DNA from: Sphaerulina vaccinii
Lineage: Eukaryota > Ascomycota > Dothideomycetes > Mycosphaerellales > Mycosphaerellaceae
Direction of reading: 5' to 3'
Length of the DNA stretch: 64,000 nucleotides
Assembly: GCA_022570795.1 (NCBI GenBank)
Contig: JAKUDP010000004.1
Location: 62,001 to 126,000, forward strand
Part shown: positions 43,871-56,192 of the stretch, one piece after another
Numbering within the stretch: position 1 is the first letter of the stretch
Layout of the letters: each line of letters begins with the position of its first letter
Made by a program: the position numbers and the translations under genes
The notes under the pieces: generated by a model
Seen by the model: the letters and a program-made list of their open reading frames with translations, nothing else
Told to the model about the DNA's origin: nothing
Databases searched by the model: none

Positions 43871-46786
43871 GATCGCGTAGCCATTCAGGAGGCGATCACC
43901 AGAGTTGTCGCGCGTATCTGGTCATCTGCATATCTGGTCAGGCAACGATTGTCGATGAACCTTACTGCAGCACAGTGTCGCCTCAGGAGAAGCACAAGTC
44001 TGACCTCGGCTTCGCGCAGACGATGCATCATATGCTCTGCAATCCTGCTTGCCACATGTGCACACAGCGTGACGAATGCTGCATGTCTGCCTCCGGAGTG
44101 GCGACCATGTCTTTGCCATGCTTTACAGACTCGCTGAGTACAGCGCTACGCCCATAAGCCACCAGGTCAGCGCGGCGATATGACCGATGCGGGTGGCTCT
44201 CGACACCACAAACGGCAGCAATCTGTGTCGTCGGCATTTTTTGCTTACTCGATGTGACTCTTCTTGGTTGACAGACAACGCTGCAACGGTACAATTCGCT
44301 TCTGCCTCCAGCACGAAAAGCAACGCCCGTAGAAGGAAGAGACATGGCGTCCAATCGGCATTGAGGTGAAGGGATACCGGAGCTTGACCTACAGGTGATG
44401 TTCAGCTGCGTGGAGAGAACAATGGTCGGCAACAGGTGTCCGCTGTCTCCGAGACATTGTGGCTGCAGCAAATAAGCCTCACGACTTTACCTGCTGCCTC
44501 TCTACACCCCGATCTTTGCTAATTGAGTCTGTGACGCATCAGAAGAGGTACCGAGTGATGTGGCCAGACTGCGCAGTCCGGTAGATGTGAAGAATTCGTT
44601 GCAGTCTGCTGTAGACTTTCCGAAGCTGACATCTTGTGTGGATTGGTGGAGGTATTGGCAGAGCTTGGGTGTGGTCCTTCGTGGGGCAGCCGCGGCCACC
44701 CAGAATGGCAGTGCGAGCAGTTCCGGAGAGCGAGTGTTGTGAAGGATCTGAAGTGTGGATGGAAGATTCAAGACTGCGTCAACGATCAATACCGGAAGAA
44801 ATTGATGGGCTTTACTCTTCTCGTGATGTCCTTTTGGTCGGACTGCGTTGCAAATGCAAGACAGGAGGCCAGCCGCCACGTGTCACAGCAAATCTCGCGA
44901 GCCGAAGTGCCGGATATTGGGAATGCGATAGGTAGCAGTGTACACATCACATTGCATGAATTATTTGCCGCTCACAGGCGGCTGCATTCTGCGGTGGAGG
45001 GGTGAAGTGTTGAATTGTGTCAGGATACTTGCGGAACATTGCGGCGAGATAGGCGCATGATGTGAGTGTCTAGGTGTACGTACGGAGGTCCACGTCTATT
45101 TCTGGTGTAGTGAGAACGGATGCGTAGCCAACACGAGCTAGAACACGCAGCAACAAAGCCGTACGTGACCACAGGCGGCAGTCTTCTGCAGCATTCTTGG
45201 AGTCTCGTCCTGCGCGTAATCGGTACGTATTGGGCTTGGAGTAAGTATCCGGAAGTCACACAGTGGTGAGACCAGGAAACCGGCGTTCAGGAGGGTGCGG
45301 TGAGGGAGAGTTCAAGGCATGAACAAAGCAAATTCGAACACGCTGTAAAACAATGGGACAAAAAGCACTCTGCCTGTTCCGGTGACCCCCTCATCAGTCG
45401 CTGGTGATCAGTGAGGCGTGCACAGGTGGCCGGTACGGTAGTGGTCGCAGGGGTCGATGACGGCGCAAACTGGGCGAAAAAGCGATGCGAGCAGAACTTT
45501 GGGCCAGTCAAAAATCGCGGAATTCGAGGAGACAGACGAAGCGTTGGTCATGGCGAGCCAACCGGGCATGACCTCCACGAAACCGCGTGCTGGGAGTCGT
45601 GCATGTTTTCAGGGTTCACCTCTTGCGAGAGCGTGTTGCCGGACTGGTCTGATACGATCACAGGTGTGGCCTCCCTTGGATCAAGTTTGCAAGCAGAAAT
45701 TTTTCCTTTCTTTGCGTTTGTGTACACTTGTGCAGTCCCAGCATTCCTCTGCCGTACCGTTGCACCGCGACAGCAGCACGTTGTCAAAGAAAGGGTTTCA
45801 GCCAACAGGCAGCTCGTCATTTAGTTGTTGCAAAGTCAGAGCGCAAAGCGGCAATAAGCAATTTCGTTGTGTCGTTGTTGCCTTTCGTCCCAGCATTTTT
45901 GGCATTGTGCCTTCCCACCTAGCGGCTTTCTGCTCAGCGGTCCGCGCTCAAACGCAAACTCCTGGGAAGTGCTCACTCATCTGTTTCTGCTTTCACTCTC
46001 GACATCCGACCTCACCCATCTCCTCCCTCTCTCCACCCATCGCATTACACTGCCGGCAACAGTGTGTGTGTAATCGAGTCGACACCACCGCGCACTCGTC
46101 GACCCAGGATTCTGCTTTTCGCCACGGCCACTTTTGCGGACCTCCGCTGCGCTGCGACTCCGCCACGTCAAAGCCTGCACGCCATCCATACGAGCGAAAA
46201 CGACGATCTGCAACACGCGCCTCAGCCTCTTTCATTGCTGCTAGACTGTGACTACCGCCGTGCGGTCAGAATCAGACGGGCTTGCTTTGAAGTTGCAAAC
46301 GCACGAGCATTCACCGGTTTCCGCGTTTGTCTCACTGCGCGCATTCACCTACGTATCACTCTTTACGACGACAATAGGACAGAACTATTCACTTAGCTTC
46401 TTTTCCTGCTGGACCTACGCGATATAATACTCTTTCGCCACGAGCATCATTCGATACAGTCACCTTTTGGCTTTTTTGAGTCACGATTTCGATAATTGCA
46501 ACAACGACTGCGAGATCATCAGCACATACCAGTAGTCGCATACCACAAGGGCTCCTCTCGAGATAGCCACTCTTGTCGAAATCGCATGGTACGTGGCCAG
46601 TAAACTTGCACCGCTTTCGCAGGTGCCTGGTCTCTGTCGGTGCGCCTAAAAGAAAGACGCGGTACGTGGACATACCATCCACTGGTAGCAAGAACTCAAA
46701 ACTGCGGCTCAGGCACAGGCAACTGACAGGAATATAGGTCGTGCTCACGAACCGGGTCTTTGCTTTGATCGCTGCTGTCTGCAGTC
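43871..46786. other. gene-poor region and long leader of the cyclin gene
   Basis: No frame here has both an ATG start and recognisable protein. The last 800 bp before 46787 are C/T-rich and contain many short upstream frames. This suggests a long promoter or 5' leader for the downstream cyclin, a common property of fungal cell-cycle and nutrient-response genes. An intron in this leader is possible but was not located. Confidence 0.45.
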
Positions 46787-48265
46787 ATGCCAGGCTACTA
46801 TCAACGCCCCATGGCCGGGCAACTGCCATTGACTCCACCAGATTCTGGCTCCGGATATGGATATAGCAACATCCACTACTGTCAGGGTCCTTATTCACAA
46901 GCGCAGAATCAGTGCCGTCAAGATGGTGTCTACGATTACCAGCCGCAAAGCTACACGCAACCAGCAGTCGCGCCACCGACATATCAGTACCAGCCCAACA
47001 ACTACCAGAATACGACCAGTCTGCCTCCCATCTCGAACGTCTATGCGCCGATCGGGGCCCCAATTCTGCCACCATTGAGGATCAACGAGCGATCGTCCTT
47101 CACCGACGATTACCAGCGACAACTTCAGCAGCAGGAACAGGATCAACGAGCACGAGAGCAGCAACGTCAGGTCGCGAAGGAGGAGAAGGCCACCGGAGGC
47201 GTCTCCGCGCACCTTGACTACGAAATGGACACCATGACGGATTTTGTGTGTTCGGCGGTGTCTTCAATGTATGCCTACTCTCTCTCCCCCATCAGCTTGG
47301 CTGATATTGACATGACTCGAAGCTTTCATCTTCGACAGCCGACTTCACCGCAGTTTCGAAAATGGGTACACCAAGTGCTCTCGGCGACGCGCCTGCCAGC
47401 AGCTACGATCCTGCTCAGCTTGTACTACCTCAACGATCGAATGATCAGGTTCCCCACTACTATCAAGGGTGGCGAGAACGAGGTTTATCGGCTGCTTGCT
47501 GTGGCTCTGATCCTTGGTAGCAAGTTTCTGGACGACAACACCTTCATTAACAGGTCTTGGTCCGATGTCACCGCCATCAAGGTTACTGAACTGAACAGAC
47601 TGGAGGCGTACTGGCTGCAGTTGCTCGAGTGGCGCTTGCACATCGATCCGTCGGACGAAAGCCTTGATAACAACAGCTTCAGGTCCTGGTCCTTGTCGTG
47701 GGAGAAGCACCAGTACGACAAGGTAGCTGAGAAGGCTGCCAAGCAGACACCAGCTCGTCTATCGCCACTGGACACGAACTTGCAGCGCCACTCACAGATG
47801 AACGCGAGCCGCGATCGATACTCACCATATCACTCGCCATACACCGCCTCGTCTAGCCGGTCTTTTGAGCAGCCTCAGCCATTGTCCTCGCTATCGGCAC
47901 GCTCTTCACAGTTCTCCACACCATACAGCTCGGTTGACCCGTGGGCTCCAAGCTCACGCAAGGTGGACGATTATTACAAGCAGCCAGCACGCTACGACGC
48001 ATATGCTGCTGCTGAGGCCGAAGAAGCGAACCGCCGTGCTGCCGCCGCTGCCGCGGAGGAGCAGGCTCGTCAGTCAAGCTACCAGTACCGATCGGATGTG
48101 CACCAGTCTTACTATCAGACGCCTGTGTACAATAACTCTGGATGGGACACTGGCTCCTGGAGCCACCACCAGCACGGCTGCAGCTGCCAGTCTTGCCAGT
48201 ACTCGCGCCACTACAGCAACTATGGAATGAGCTCAAGCTATGCCACACAGCCTGTCATGGGCTGA
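46787..48265 (+). CDS. Pho85-type cyclin, CLG1-like (492 aa)
   Basis: The single exon starts at the ATG at 46787. The first 145 residues are Tyr/Gln/Pro-rich and disordered, with a Q-rich coiled stretch ('QRQLQQQEQDQRAREQQRQ', about 110-130). Residues about 145-290 form the cyclin box: 'MTDFVCSAVSSMYAY', 'FRKWVHQVLSATRLP', 'LALILGSKFLDD'-like 'VALILGSKFLDDNT', 'SWSDVTAIKV' and 'LNRLEAYWLQLLEWRLHI'. The C-terminal 200 residues are Ser/Tyr/Ala-rich. The box matches PCL/CLG1 cyclins that activate the Pho85 (Cdk5-like) kinase in nutrient and polarity control. The exact subfamily is inferred. Confidence 0.88.
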   Translation: MPGYYQRPMAGQLPLTPPDSGSGYGYSNIHYCQGPYSQAQNQCRQDGVYDYQPQSYTQPAVAPPTYQYQPNNYQNTTSLPPISNVYAPIGAPILPPLRINERSSFTDDYQRQLQQQEQDQRAREQQRQVAKEEKATGGVSAHLDYEMDTMTDFVCSAVSSMYAYSLSPISLADIDMTRSFHLRQPTSPQFRKWVHQVLSATRLPAATILLSLYYLNDRMIRFPTTIKGGENEVYRLLAVALILGSKFLDDNTFINRSWSDVTAIKVTELNRLEAYWLQLLEWRLHIDPSDESLDNNSFRSWSLSWEKHQYDKVAEKAAKQTPARLSPLDTNLQRHSQMNASRDRYSPYHSPYTASSSRSFEQPQPLSSLSARSSQFSTPYSSVDPWAPSSRKVDDYYKQPARYDAYAAAEAEEANRRAAAAAAEEQARQSSYQYRSDVHQSYYQTPVYNNSGWDTGSWSHHQHGCSCQSCQYSRHYSNYGMSSSYATQPVMG

Positions 48266-50214
48266 TCGTCCGCTCATCAACCTGAGTGCGACACACATAC
48301 ACATTTGCGCACCTTTGCGCCTCACCTTGGAACTTCTTCTGCAGCGTTCTCGCCTCCTCAAAAAGCGATCGATTCGAAAAATATGCGACGTTCTTCCTGC
48401 ACAAAACTTTTAGTACTCGGGTCTCTGCTTCCTATTACCACTTCGACATACGACCTGCGTTATGATCATCGGCGCCGGCGTTGACCGGTACATGGGGACT
48501 CATTACGCATCTGCGCATAGACCGTGCTTTATTAGACCACGAAGGCGCTGGTTTCGACACACTCGATACTGGCCACACCTTCCTACACTTTTGCTCGTCT
48601 CAGACACTGCTGTTTGCATCAGTCGGCGGCAAAAGCTTCTCACGTTTTCATTATCACGCAGCATGGGCATTGGATCGGAGGTGGAACATCGGGTCTTCCT
48701 TTCTGTTACTATTATTCGAATCACAGCACGGCGTTTCTAAAAGGCAAGGATGGGATTAAAATGGCTTTGCTTCGAGGGAGAGAATGCGCGAGCGTCTGCT
48801 TTACTGCTTTCATGACGTTCTGATGCATAAGGCGGCTCTGGAGAGAAAGAGAGAGCGATGAATCCCAGTTACGATTGACAGGAGGGATATTGCTGCTTTT
48901 ACATTGTGGTGCTTTTTCGCGTTTGCTGCTAGAAGATACCACTTTTCGCATGGGGGTTGCGAAATGCGAATCACCTTCACGATCGCTAGGGAAAGACATG
49001 GTTAAGGCAAGATCGAAACAGATCTTGCAGAATAGAGGATACTTGGCTTTTTTAATGGAGTAGCCTGACCTACGGGTCTATGGCTTTGTTCCTTACAGTG
49101 TGCTTCATACCTTCGACCCACCTTTACGACTCATTGCGCTGGACCTGATGTGTTTCGGGCTTAGAGAAAGTCCTTCGATACAAGTTCTCAATCGCGTTTG
49201 ACGAGCCAGACATGCATTCTCGAACCGATCGGTGAGAGAGTTGAATGGGTATGGAATCTATAGAGTTACAGAGTTCTGTGCTTACTCTTGCAGGAGTCAA
49301 CCAGCTTGCGGAGTGAGTGGTTTGTTCGTACCGACTCAATGCATAGCTCGTACAGGTTCAAGAAGATGGTATAGATCCACTTCTGAGAAGTTCTTAGGGT
49401 TGCCCGAAACTAGTGGGACGGCGACGAGATGCTCGGAAACCGAATCTGGAGAAGCCATCATGGCTTTCCAGTCGATATGTTAATGTGTGGAGGCTTACAA
49501 ATGTACTGGGCGAGGCCTTGAAGCTCAATTCAGGATAAGTCGAATTAACAATTTCTTGGAGATTTCGATATTTGGGACTCGGTACAAGCAACAGGACTTT
49601 TGGACCTGTGATTCTCAGCTCCAGAGACTTCTAAGAGTCGATATCCGAGTAGCTCATAGAATGTCAGCAGTGACTTGTCGTCATTACAGGATTCGGAGGA
49701 GCGTGAATACGTGAGTATACTCAATAGCTGAGCTGGACTTCTACTCGTTCAGCTCACACTCAAGAGTTGACCACCAGTCCTTCCTCGGTGATCAGTCATT
49801 TGATCACGACAGTCGCTGTGACTGAAGGCTTTGAGGAATCAGGAAGGCTGTCATTTCCTTGCTATTTTTGACGATCGCAGTGTTGCAGTTGCCATTCCTA
49901 GATGACAAGGCTGTGCTGCTGTTGTGGCATACTTTCGTGGCTTGCTTCGACTCAGCTGAGAGTCAGACCTCACCTGTTGTTTGGACCTCATCTCTAGATG
50001 CAAGACAAGCAGACTTACTACTGCTGAGTTCTGTCGAGATCAGGTCAGTATCAGAGAGGTATGAGCATAACATGCAATCGCCTTCGAGCCTTGGAGCTAC
50101 GCCAAGCCATGAGAGGCGCGATTGGCCATTCGACAGCACCAAGGGCTGGTGCAGACTAAATTTGCCGCCGTAAGCTTGGCGGTCTTCGGATCATCCCTTC
50201 TCACCTTATTAACT
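48266..50214. other. intergenic, no gene supported
   Basis: After the cyclin 3' region, only short frames without family resemblance are present, several of them opening with non-ATG codons. The region leads to the edge of the mariner island. It contains the second copy of the 36-bp dispersed element (49393-49428). Confidence 0.55.
49393..49428 (-). repeat. 36-bp dispersed element, copy 2
   Basis: The reverse complement matches 8288-8323 at 32 of 36 positions. All four differences are transitions, which would fit RIP or simple drift. It lies about 800 bp from the mariner island. Confidence 0.6.
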
Positions 50215-51720
50215 AGTAGATCGATAATTGCGCAACTAGTTTAAGAGATATTGACATAAGACTAAAAAGGCAATATTAAGGCTTATTTCTAAATAGTATA
50301 GGGTTACAAAAGGTATAGTTAAAAGCCCGTATATAGTCCCTTATACTTGCTATATAGAACGACTCTCTAATATATAGATAATACTAATTTATTAACCTAA
50401 GCCTATTTATACTTCTATATATACCTCTATTTAATCTCTATAGCCTTCTTAAAGTCGAGTATTATTATATACTTATATTATTTAACCCTCTACTTAAGTA
50501 TATACTATATATTCTTAATAATTAAAAAGTCTAGTAATTATAGTATATTTGTATACTATCTAAAGCCTTCTTTTACGAGTTTGAGCTTATAGAAATATAT
50601 AATATTATTATTACTATATATACTATAGCTTCTATTATTATTCTCTTCGAGTAGGAAGAGTATACTTCTTAGTATATAGTATCTCTAGTATAGTTTAATA
50701 TAAGGCTTAAATATTCTCTCGAGGTAGTATTCTATAGTTATATTACTACTCTTAGTTAGTTTAGAGGAATTCTAAGGCTTATAGTACTTATATATATAGT
50801 TAGCCTTATTCTTATAAGTATACTTATATATAGAAGAGAGTTTGTTACCTAATAGACGAGCTTCTTTAGCCTTAGTTTGAACTACCTATATAGGTACCTT
50901 ACTATATTATTTCTTATTATAATATAGAATATTATAGGTTTCCTCTTTGTACTCTCTATAGAATACGAAGTTGCTAATATAGTTCTAGCCTACTATAGCC
51001 TAGTAGTAGAAGACTAAGGTCTTATTCCTCTTATTATATTAATAATAGTTAGAGTAGTTCCTCTTTTAATTATTTCTAATTACCTATTTAGTATTTCTTA
51101 CCTCTAGTATAAAGTATACTTCGTCTATAAAGTATATATACTTCTACTACTTTTTAGGGAACAAGCTAAATATATCTAAAAAGAACTAATACTTCTCTAT
51201 ATTAATAGCTCTTAGCTATAATTTCTAATAAGCTTTATACTTATAGTATCTAGCCTAGTTTATATATTTTTTTACTATTTTTACTAACTTGAGCTATAGT
51301 ATAAACTTGGCTTTTAGATCCTTCTATTATAGTATTCTATTATTATAGTTAAAAGTAGTATATATAATAATATAACAAAGTAGCTTGTTTGTAATAGAGG
51401 TTTTAAAACTATATTTTTTATACTATCTATAGTCTAGAAACGAGAGTTTCGATATAGATCTTATAGTACGTTTACTAATACCTATTATAGACGTAATTTC
51501 TTTAAATAGGATCGCATAGTCGTTGCGCAATATCTTAACGCGTGTTATAGTCTATAAGCTGAAAGCTGCCCTATGCCTTCGAGGGCTTTTATATAGTATA
51601 ATAGGCGAGGGCGCGCGAGAACCGCAAACAAAGACGCCTATATTGAAGCTCTCGATTAGGCGAATACAACGAGGTAAGAATCGTATTATTTGGAATAGTA
51701 TATATAATATTATTACGCAT
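50215..51720 (-). mobile_element. RIP-decayed Tc1/mariner-type transposon
   Basis: The AT-rich 1.5-kb block carries a minus-strand transposase remnant. From the N-terminus, a helix-turn-helix-like stretch ('NDYAILFKEITSIIGISK', about 51530-51470) is followed further on by the catalytic region. There 'YFIDEVYFILEVRNT' (about 51140-51095) corresponds to the DE(x)xF/WTDE motif of DDE transposases. Later comes 'LVFYREYKEET'-like sequence. Stops at former CAG/CAA/TGG codons abound. A TATA-like ACTATATAAAAG precedes the start on that strand. The ends are approximate and terminal inverted repeats were not recognised. The element is inactive. Confidence 0.75.
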
Positions 51721-53518
51721 TGAAGTAATAGGTGTTAGGAATAGCTAAATCGGCAAACTTAGTCTGCACCAGCCCTTGCACGATTTCTCCGGCAGCGCCA
51801 GAGACCGACTCTCCGGGCCCTATGTGTGTTCTTTGGAGTGCACGGAGTAGTGGCGAACTTATCATGAGTGCCGGATGGCATATGATGGAGGTGTGAGGCT
51901 TGTGGTAGTCGTAGGGCTGGCCAGACTCGATCGATCCAGGCACGCAATCGGGGCATTCCAGCCAAGAAGCCCACCAACTGAGAACTACAGCCGTATCAGT
52001 AGAACAAATCCCGATGCACACCCACGCACGCTGCATACACCTTGCAGAAGCCGTGGTATACACTTCTTCTAAGAAACGTGGTGAGGTCGAAAGGTTCCGT
52101 GAACTGTCTCAGACAAACGACGTATAGCGTTTCGTGGTATTCCCGGTGATTCGATAGGGCGTTGCGTGATAGGGCGTGAAACCAACACCAAGATGACAAG
52201 CGTTGGCAATAAGTTCTTGGTCTTTCTTGCCATTTCTTAGACTTGCACTTCATTCCTTCTTCATGATGACCTTTCCCACTATCTTTCAGCGATGTGATGG
52301 ATTGCTTCGTTGTCATCTCATGAGTCCGGACGCGCCGATGCCAATACCACGATCGAAATCGAATCACGCCTTCATAGGAACAATTTGTATGAAGGCGTCC
52401 GTATCGGACCGGTCAGCGAAGGAGCAATAGTCAGGAACACATGTTCGTGTGCTACGAAAGGGGAGGTCGACACGATGGTGTGTGCGACGTGCGTGTCTTG
52501 GTGCTCCTCGTGGACGCCACGATAAAAGTACGCCGCCAGTAGCCGGTCCAATGTTGTTGGGAGCTGTTCTAGGCCCTGCAGCAGTTGTCGCCATCACAAT
52601 CGTCTCGACTGGATAGACCATGATCAGAAGAGAGGTGAGGAAGATGCTCGGGGCGACTGTTATACACTGTTTCAAGCAACGTTGCGCAGTGCAGTTGTCG
52701 GCGAGCACGACCAGGAGCATGTCTCATTACACCTCCAATAATGGCGCTGTCGTATCAGACGCGAAGGAAGATGGTCACCCGGGCGCAATCCCATATCGAT
52801 TGCGAGTGCCCGCCCGGTGGCTAGCTAGCTAGTGAAGCAATATACCAGGCCTCTGATCCACTAATGCCATTACAGCATAGCCAGGCAGTGGACACAGGTC
52901 TCGATGTAGTCTACTGGCCGTGGTCCCCGCATGATGGAGGATCGATGGAACTTCTGGAACTTCTCCAGAAAGTGAAGGTGCCACTGGACTCGAGGTGAAC
53001 TACGAGCGATGATTCGCTCGGTAGAGTCGAAGGTTGCATTGCGGCTGAATTGTCGACACACCACTCAGCACCAAGTCGCTTGTGAGGAGTGCGAAGCTCG
53101 TTCCTTCACCAGTCGTAGGTAATATGAGGAACAGATCATCCTTCACAACTACATCTATCTTGCCCTCTTTGAGCTTCATCAGCGAAAAGGCGTTCTCGGC
53201 TAGATAAGCCATCGAGCTTGTATGGTCTAAGACGTTTGTTTGCATCGCCGGCGCCAATCCACGCCAGTAAGCACATTCCTCTGCCGTTTGCCTCAGAGAT
53301 AACAACTCGCCGAGCTTCGAAAGCTGTGGCGCTGATCTCAACTGAGCCGCGCTCGTGCGCTCACCTTCTCTAATCATCACTAGTTCACTAGTATCAGCCG
53401 ACCCGGATCTCTCATATATGCAGCTGGCACCTCGCACATCTTGAACGCGTATCGCGTCTTCCCACACCAGAACGACCCGTCGCGTACTCTCGCTTCATCA
53501 CACTCTCTTGCCGCCAAG
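51721..53518. other. no confident gene; weak minus-strand coding signals
   Basis: Minus-strand frames at 52720-52364 (ATG start, hydrophobic N-terminal half), 52063-51713 and 53467-53000 have partly protein-like composition. Two of the three open with a non-ATG codon, and none shows a recognised domain. They may be exons of one or two unrecognised genes, or remnants. The last 50-60 bp are the leader of the permease gene. Confidence 0.35.
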
Positions 53519-55454
53519 ATGAGTCTCCGACGCGAATCCGTCGAGATATCGGAGAAGCAGCCGCACGCCAGCGTCCCGCCAGCTGGTCTTGGGGACCATG
53601 TGCGCGGCAGGCAGTTCAGCGTCGATGCAGAGGATCAACAGATCATTGCTGCAGACCAAAATGCGCTGCACCGCAGTCTGAAGGGCAGACACATGCAAAT
53701 GATTGCCATGTGAGTACTCGATCGCCGAATGGGGAAATATGTTGACTCGAACTACAATACTAACAGTCAATCACAGTGGTGGTGCAATCGGTGCAGGTCT
53801 GTTCGTCGGTTCTGGCAGCGCTTTCCAGACTGGTGGTCCAGCTTCCGTGCTGCTGGGTTTCATCATCATTGGTGTCATGGTCTATCTCATGATGCAGGCC
53901 TTGGCAGAATTGGCTGTCATGTACCCCATCAACGGTGCCTTCACCATGTACATCTGCCGATTCATCGATCCTTCATGGGGTTTCGCCTGTGGTTGGCAAT
54001 ACGCCATCTCCTGGTTGACTGTGCTGCCATTCGAGATCTCAGCTGCTTGCAACATCATCCACTACTGGCCAGGTTCCGAGGGTATCAACAACAGCGCCTG
54101 GATTGTGCCATTGCTTGTCGCTTTGGTAGCAATCCAATTCTTTGGTGTCAAGGGTTACGGTGAGGTGAGTGGCAAATTCCTACAACTTGGCATGATGGGA
54201 ATAATGGACTGACATAAAGAACAGGTCGAGTTTGTTCTCTCGCTCATCAAGATCCTCGCATGTATCGGTTTCATGATCCTCGGTATCATAATCAACTGCG
54301 GTGGTGTCCCAAGCGATCCTCGAGGCTACATCGGAGGCGAATACTGGAGATCCCCATACAGCGCTTTCCTCAATGGCTTTCACGGTTTCTGCACTGTCTT
54401 CGTGACAGCCGCTTTCGCCTACACTGGAACTGAGCTTACTGGACTTGCTGCTGCTGAGACTGAGAACCCAAGAAAGGAGATCCCACGCGCATCCAACCAG
54501 ACCATCTGGCGTATCGCTATCTTCTACATCGTCAACCTGCTTCTCATCGGATTGATTCTGCCAGCAACTAGCCCTCTGTACGACTCTCCAGGTTCCTCCT
54601 CGCGTCACTCGCCTTTCGTGCTTGCCATTCAGCTTGCAGGAATCAAGGTCCTTCCAGGTATCTTCAACGCTGTCATTCTGATCTCCGTCATGTCTGTGGC
54701 CAACTCCTGCACATTTGGCTCCACTCGCACAATCCAGGCTTTGGCTGGCAACGGCATGGGTCCTAAGCTCTTCGCTTACGTCGACAAGAAGGGACGTCCA
54801 CTCGTCGTGGTCATCCTTCAATTGCTGTTCGGCTGCCTGGCTTTCATCAACTTGGCGAGCAGCGGAGGTAACATTTTCAACTGGCTCTTGGCCTTGTCCG
54901 GTCTCTCTATCCTCTTCATCTACGGCAGTGTCGCATTGGCCCACATCCGTTTCCGTGCCGCATGGTAAGTTCTGCGTCACAAACAAAACCATGCAGATGA
55001 ACGTTTGAACTAACAATTCTCTTACAGGAAACACAACGGCCACTCCCTCGACGAACTCCCATTCCAAGCCGCCTTCGGCATTTGGGGCTCTTACCTCTGC
55101 CTCCTCATCAACATCCTCGCACTCATCGCCCAATTCTACGTCGCACTCTTCCCAGTCGGCGGCTCTCCCTCTGCCGAAGGTTTCTTCCAAGCCTACCTCG
55201 CAGCTCCCTTCTTGATCGCTCTATACTTGGGCTGGAAAATCTACTCGTGGTTCGTCTACCCAAGCCATCGCCCTATGTGGGTTGCGCTTAAGGATATCGA
55301 TATCTACACCGGTATGCGCGAGGGTCAGAAGACTATGATTAGTGGCGTGGACGTTACACCTGAGATGCGTAGGGCGTCTGTTGATGAGTTGCAGCAGGAG
55401 AAGAAGAAGGGGCCTATGGGATACTTGGCTGCTCCGCTGAGGGCTATCTTCTAG
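53519..55454 (+). CDS. amino-acid permease, AAT/APC family (581 aa)
   Basis: Four exons (53519-53709, 53777-54164, 54225-54964, 55028-55454) with three GT-AG introns of 67, 60 and 63 bp give a 581-residue protein. Branch sites such as TACTAAC and CTAAC are visible. The first join restores 'MQMIAIGGAIGAGLFVGSGS', the substrate-binding unwound helix 1 of yeast-type amino-acid permeases. Later marks are 'MYPINGAFTMYICRFIDPSWGF', 'FAYTGTELTGLAAAETENPRKEIPRA' split across the family signature, and about 12 membrane helices. A hydrophilic N-terminal tail precedes helix 1. It imports amino acids with protons at the plasma membrane. Specificity is not predictable. Confidence 0.95.
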
Positions 55455-56192
55455 GTGGAAGGTATCTTAGTGGTTTGCGTGCATGCATAAAGTGTTGTAC
55501 GGAATGAAGTGATACCCGTTCTACGTTACACATAGATGAGAAGAACGACGCAACGTGCTGCACTTCACATTTCTCACTCTTGTTCGCATAAAGCATGCTC
55601 GCAGCAGTCTCGGCTGACCGTATTCAAAGAGTGCTAGTATGGAGCATACATATCAAGTTCAAATGCTGACGAAGAACACAACTATATTTCTACTTTCTTA
55701 CTCAATATCTTACAACAACCTTACTCCCGGGAATTCATCTCTTGCAAATACTCCTTGATGAGCTCGACAACAAAAGAATCCTTTTTCACAAAAGCAAAAC
55801 AACCGCTCTGGCCATGGTTGAACGCAGGGACATCAAGCAAAAAGCGAGTCTTTCCTTCTTTACTGACCGGATCGACCACTGTTATTCTTAAGCACCCAGA
55901 TAAGAGCGACTTACAAGTCAGACCACTGTGCCTTCACGACTGTTTAGTAAGCAGTATCTGATGTTCATAATGATAGTCCCGCCGGTGGAGGGTGGGTGGA
56001 TGGACTTCGGGGCTTCACTTGGCTCAAGGTTGTCGAAGCGACAACCTACATGCTCTTCGAAGAGTTTGGACACTTAGAAAACAAGAAGAGGGATGTCTCT
56101 GCACTAAAGAGACGATAAACAGCACAGGTGCCATACATACAGCAGCGACGGGTGATCTCGAGCCATCTACACTACTACCGCAGCTCAATCAT
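55455..56192. other. intergenic between convergent genes, no gene seen
   Basis: These 738 bp lie between the permease stop and the stop of the oppositely oriented oxidase. Short frames occur but none resembles a protein family. It presumably holds both 3' untranslated regions. Confidence 0.6.

Noticed and set aside
43111..44157. Long frames on both strands (up to about 198 codons).
   Set aside because: They overlap the degenerate repeats, show low-complexity runs and no recognisable motifs, so chance frames are more likely.
53000..53467. Minus frame of 155 codons divergent from the permease.
   Set aside because: It opens with GTG and shows no recognised domain. It was mentioned only as a weak coding signal.
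54180..55190. A 336-codon minus-strand frame.
   Set aside because: It is the antisense shadow of the amino-acid permease exons, acidic and without any family pattern.
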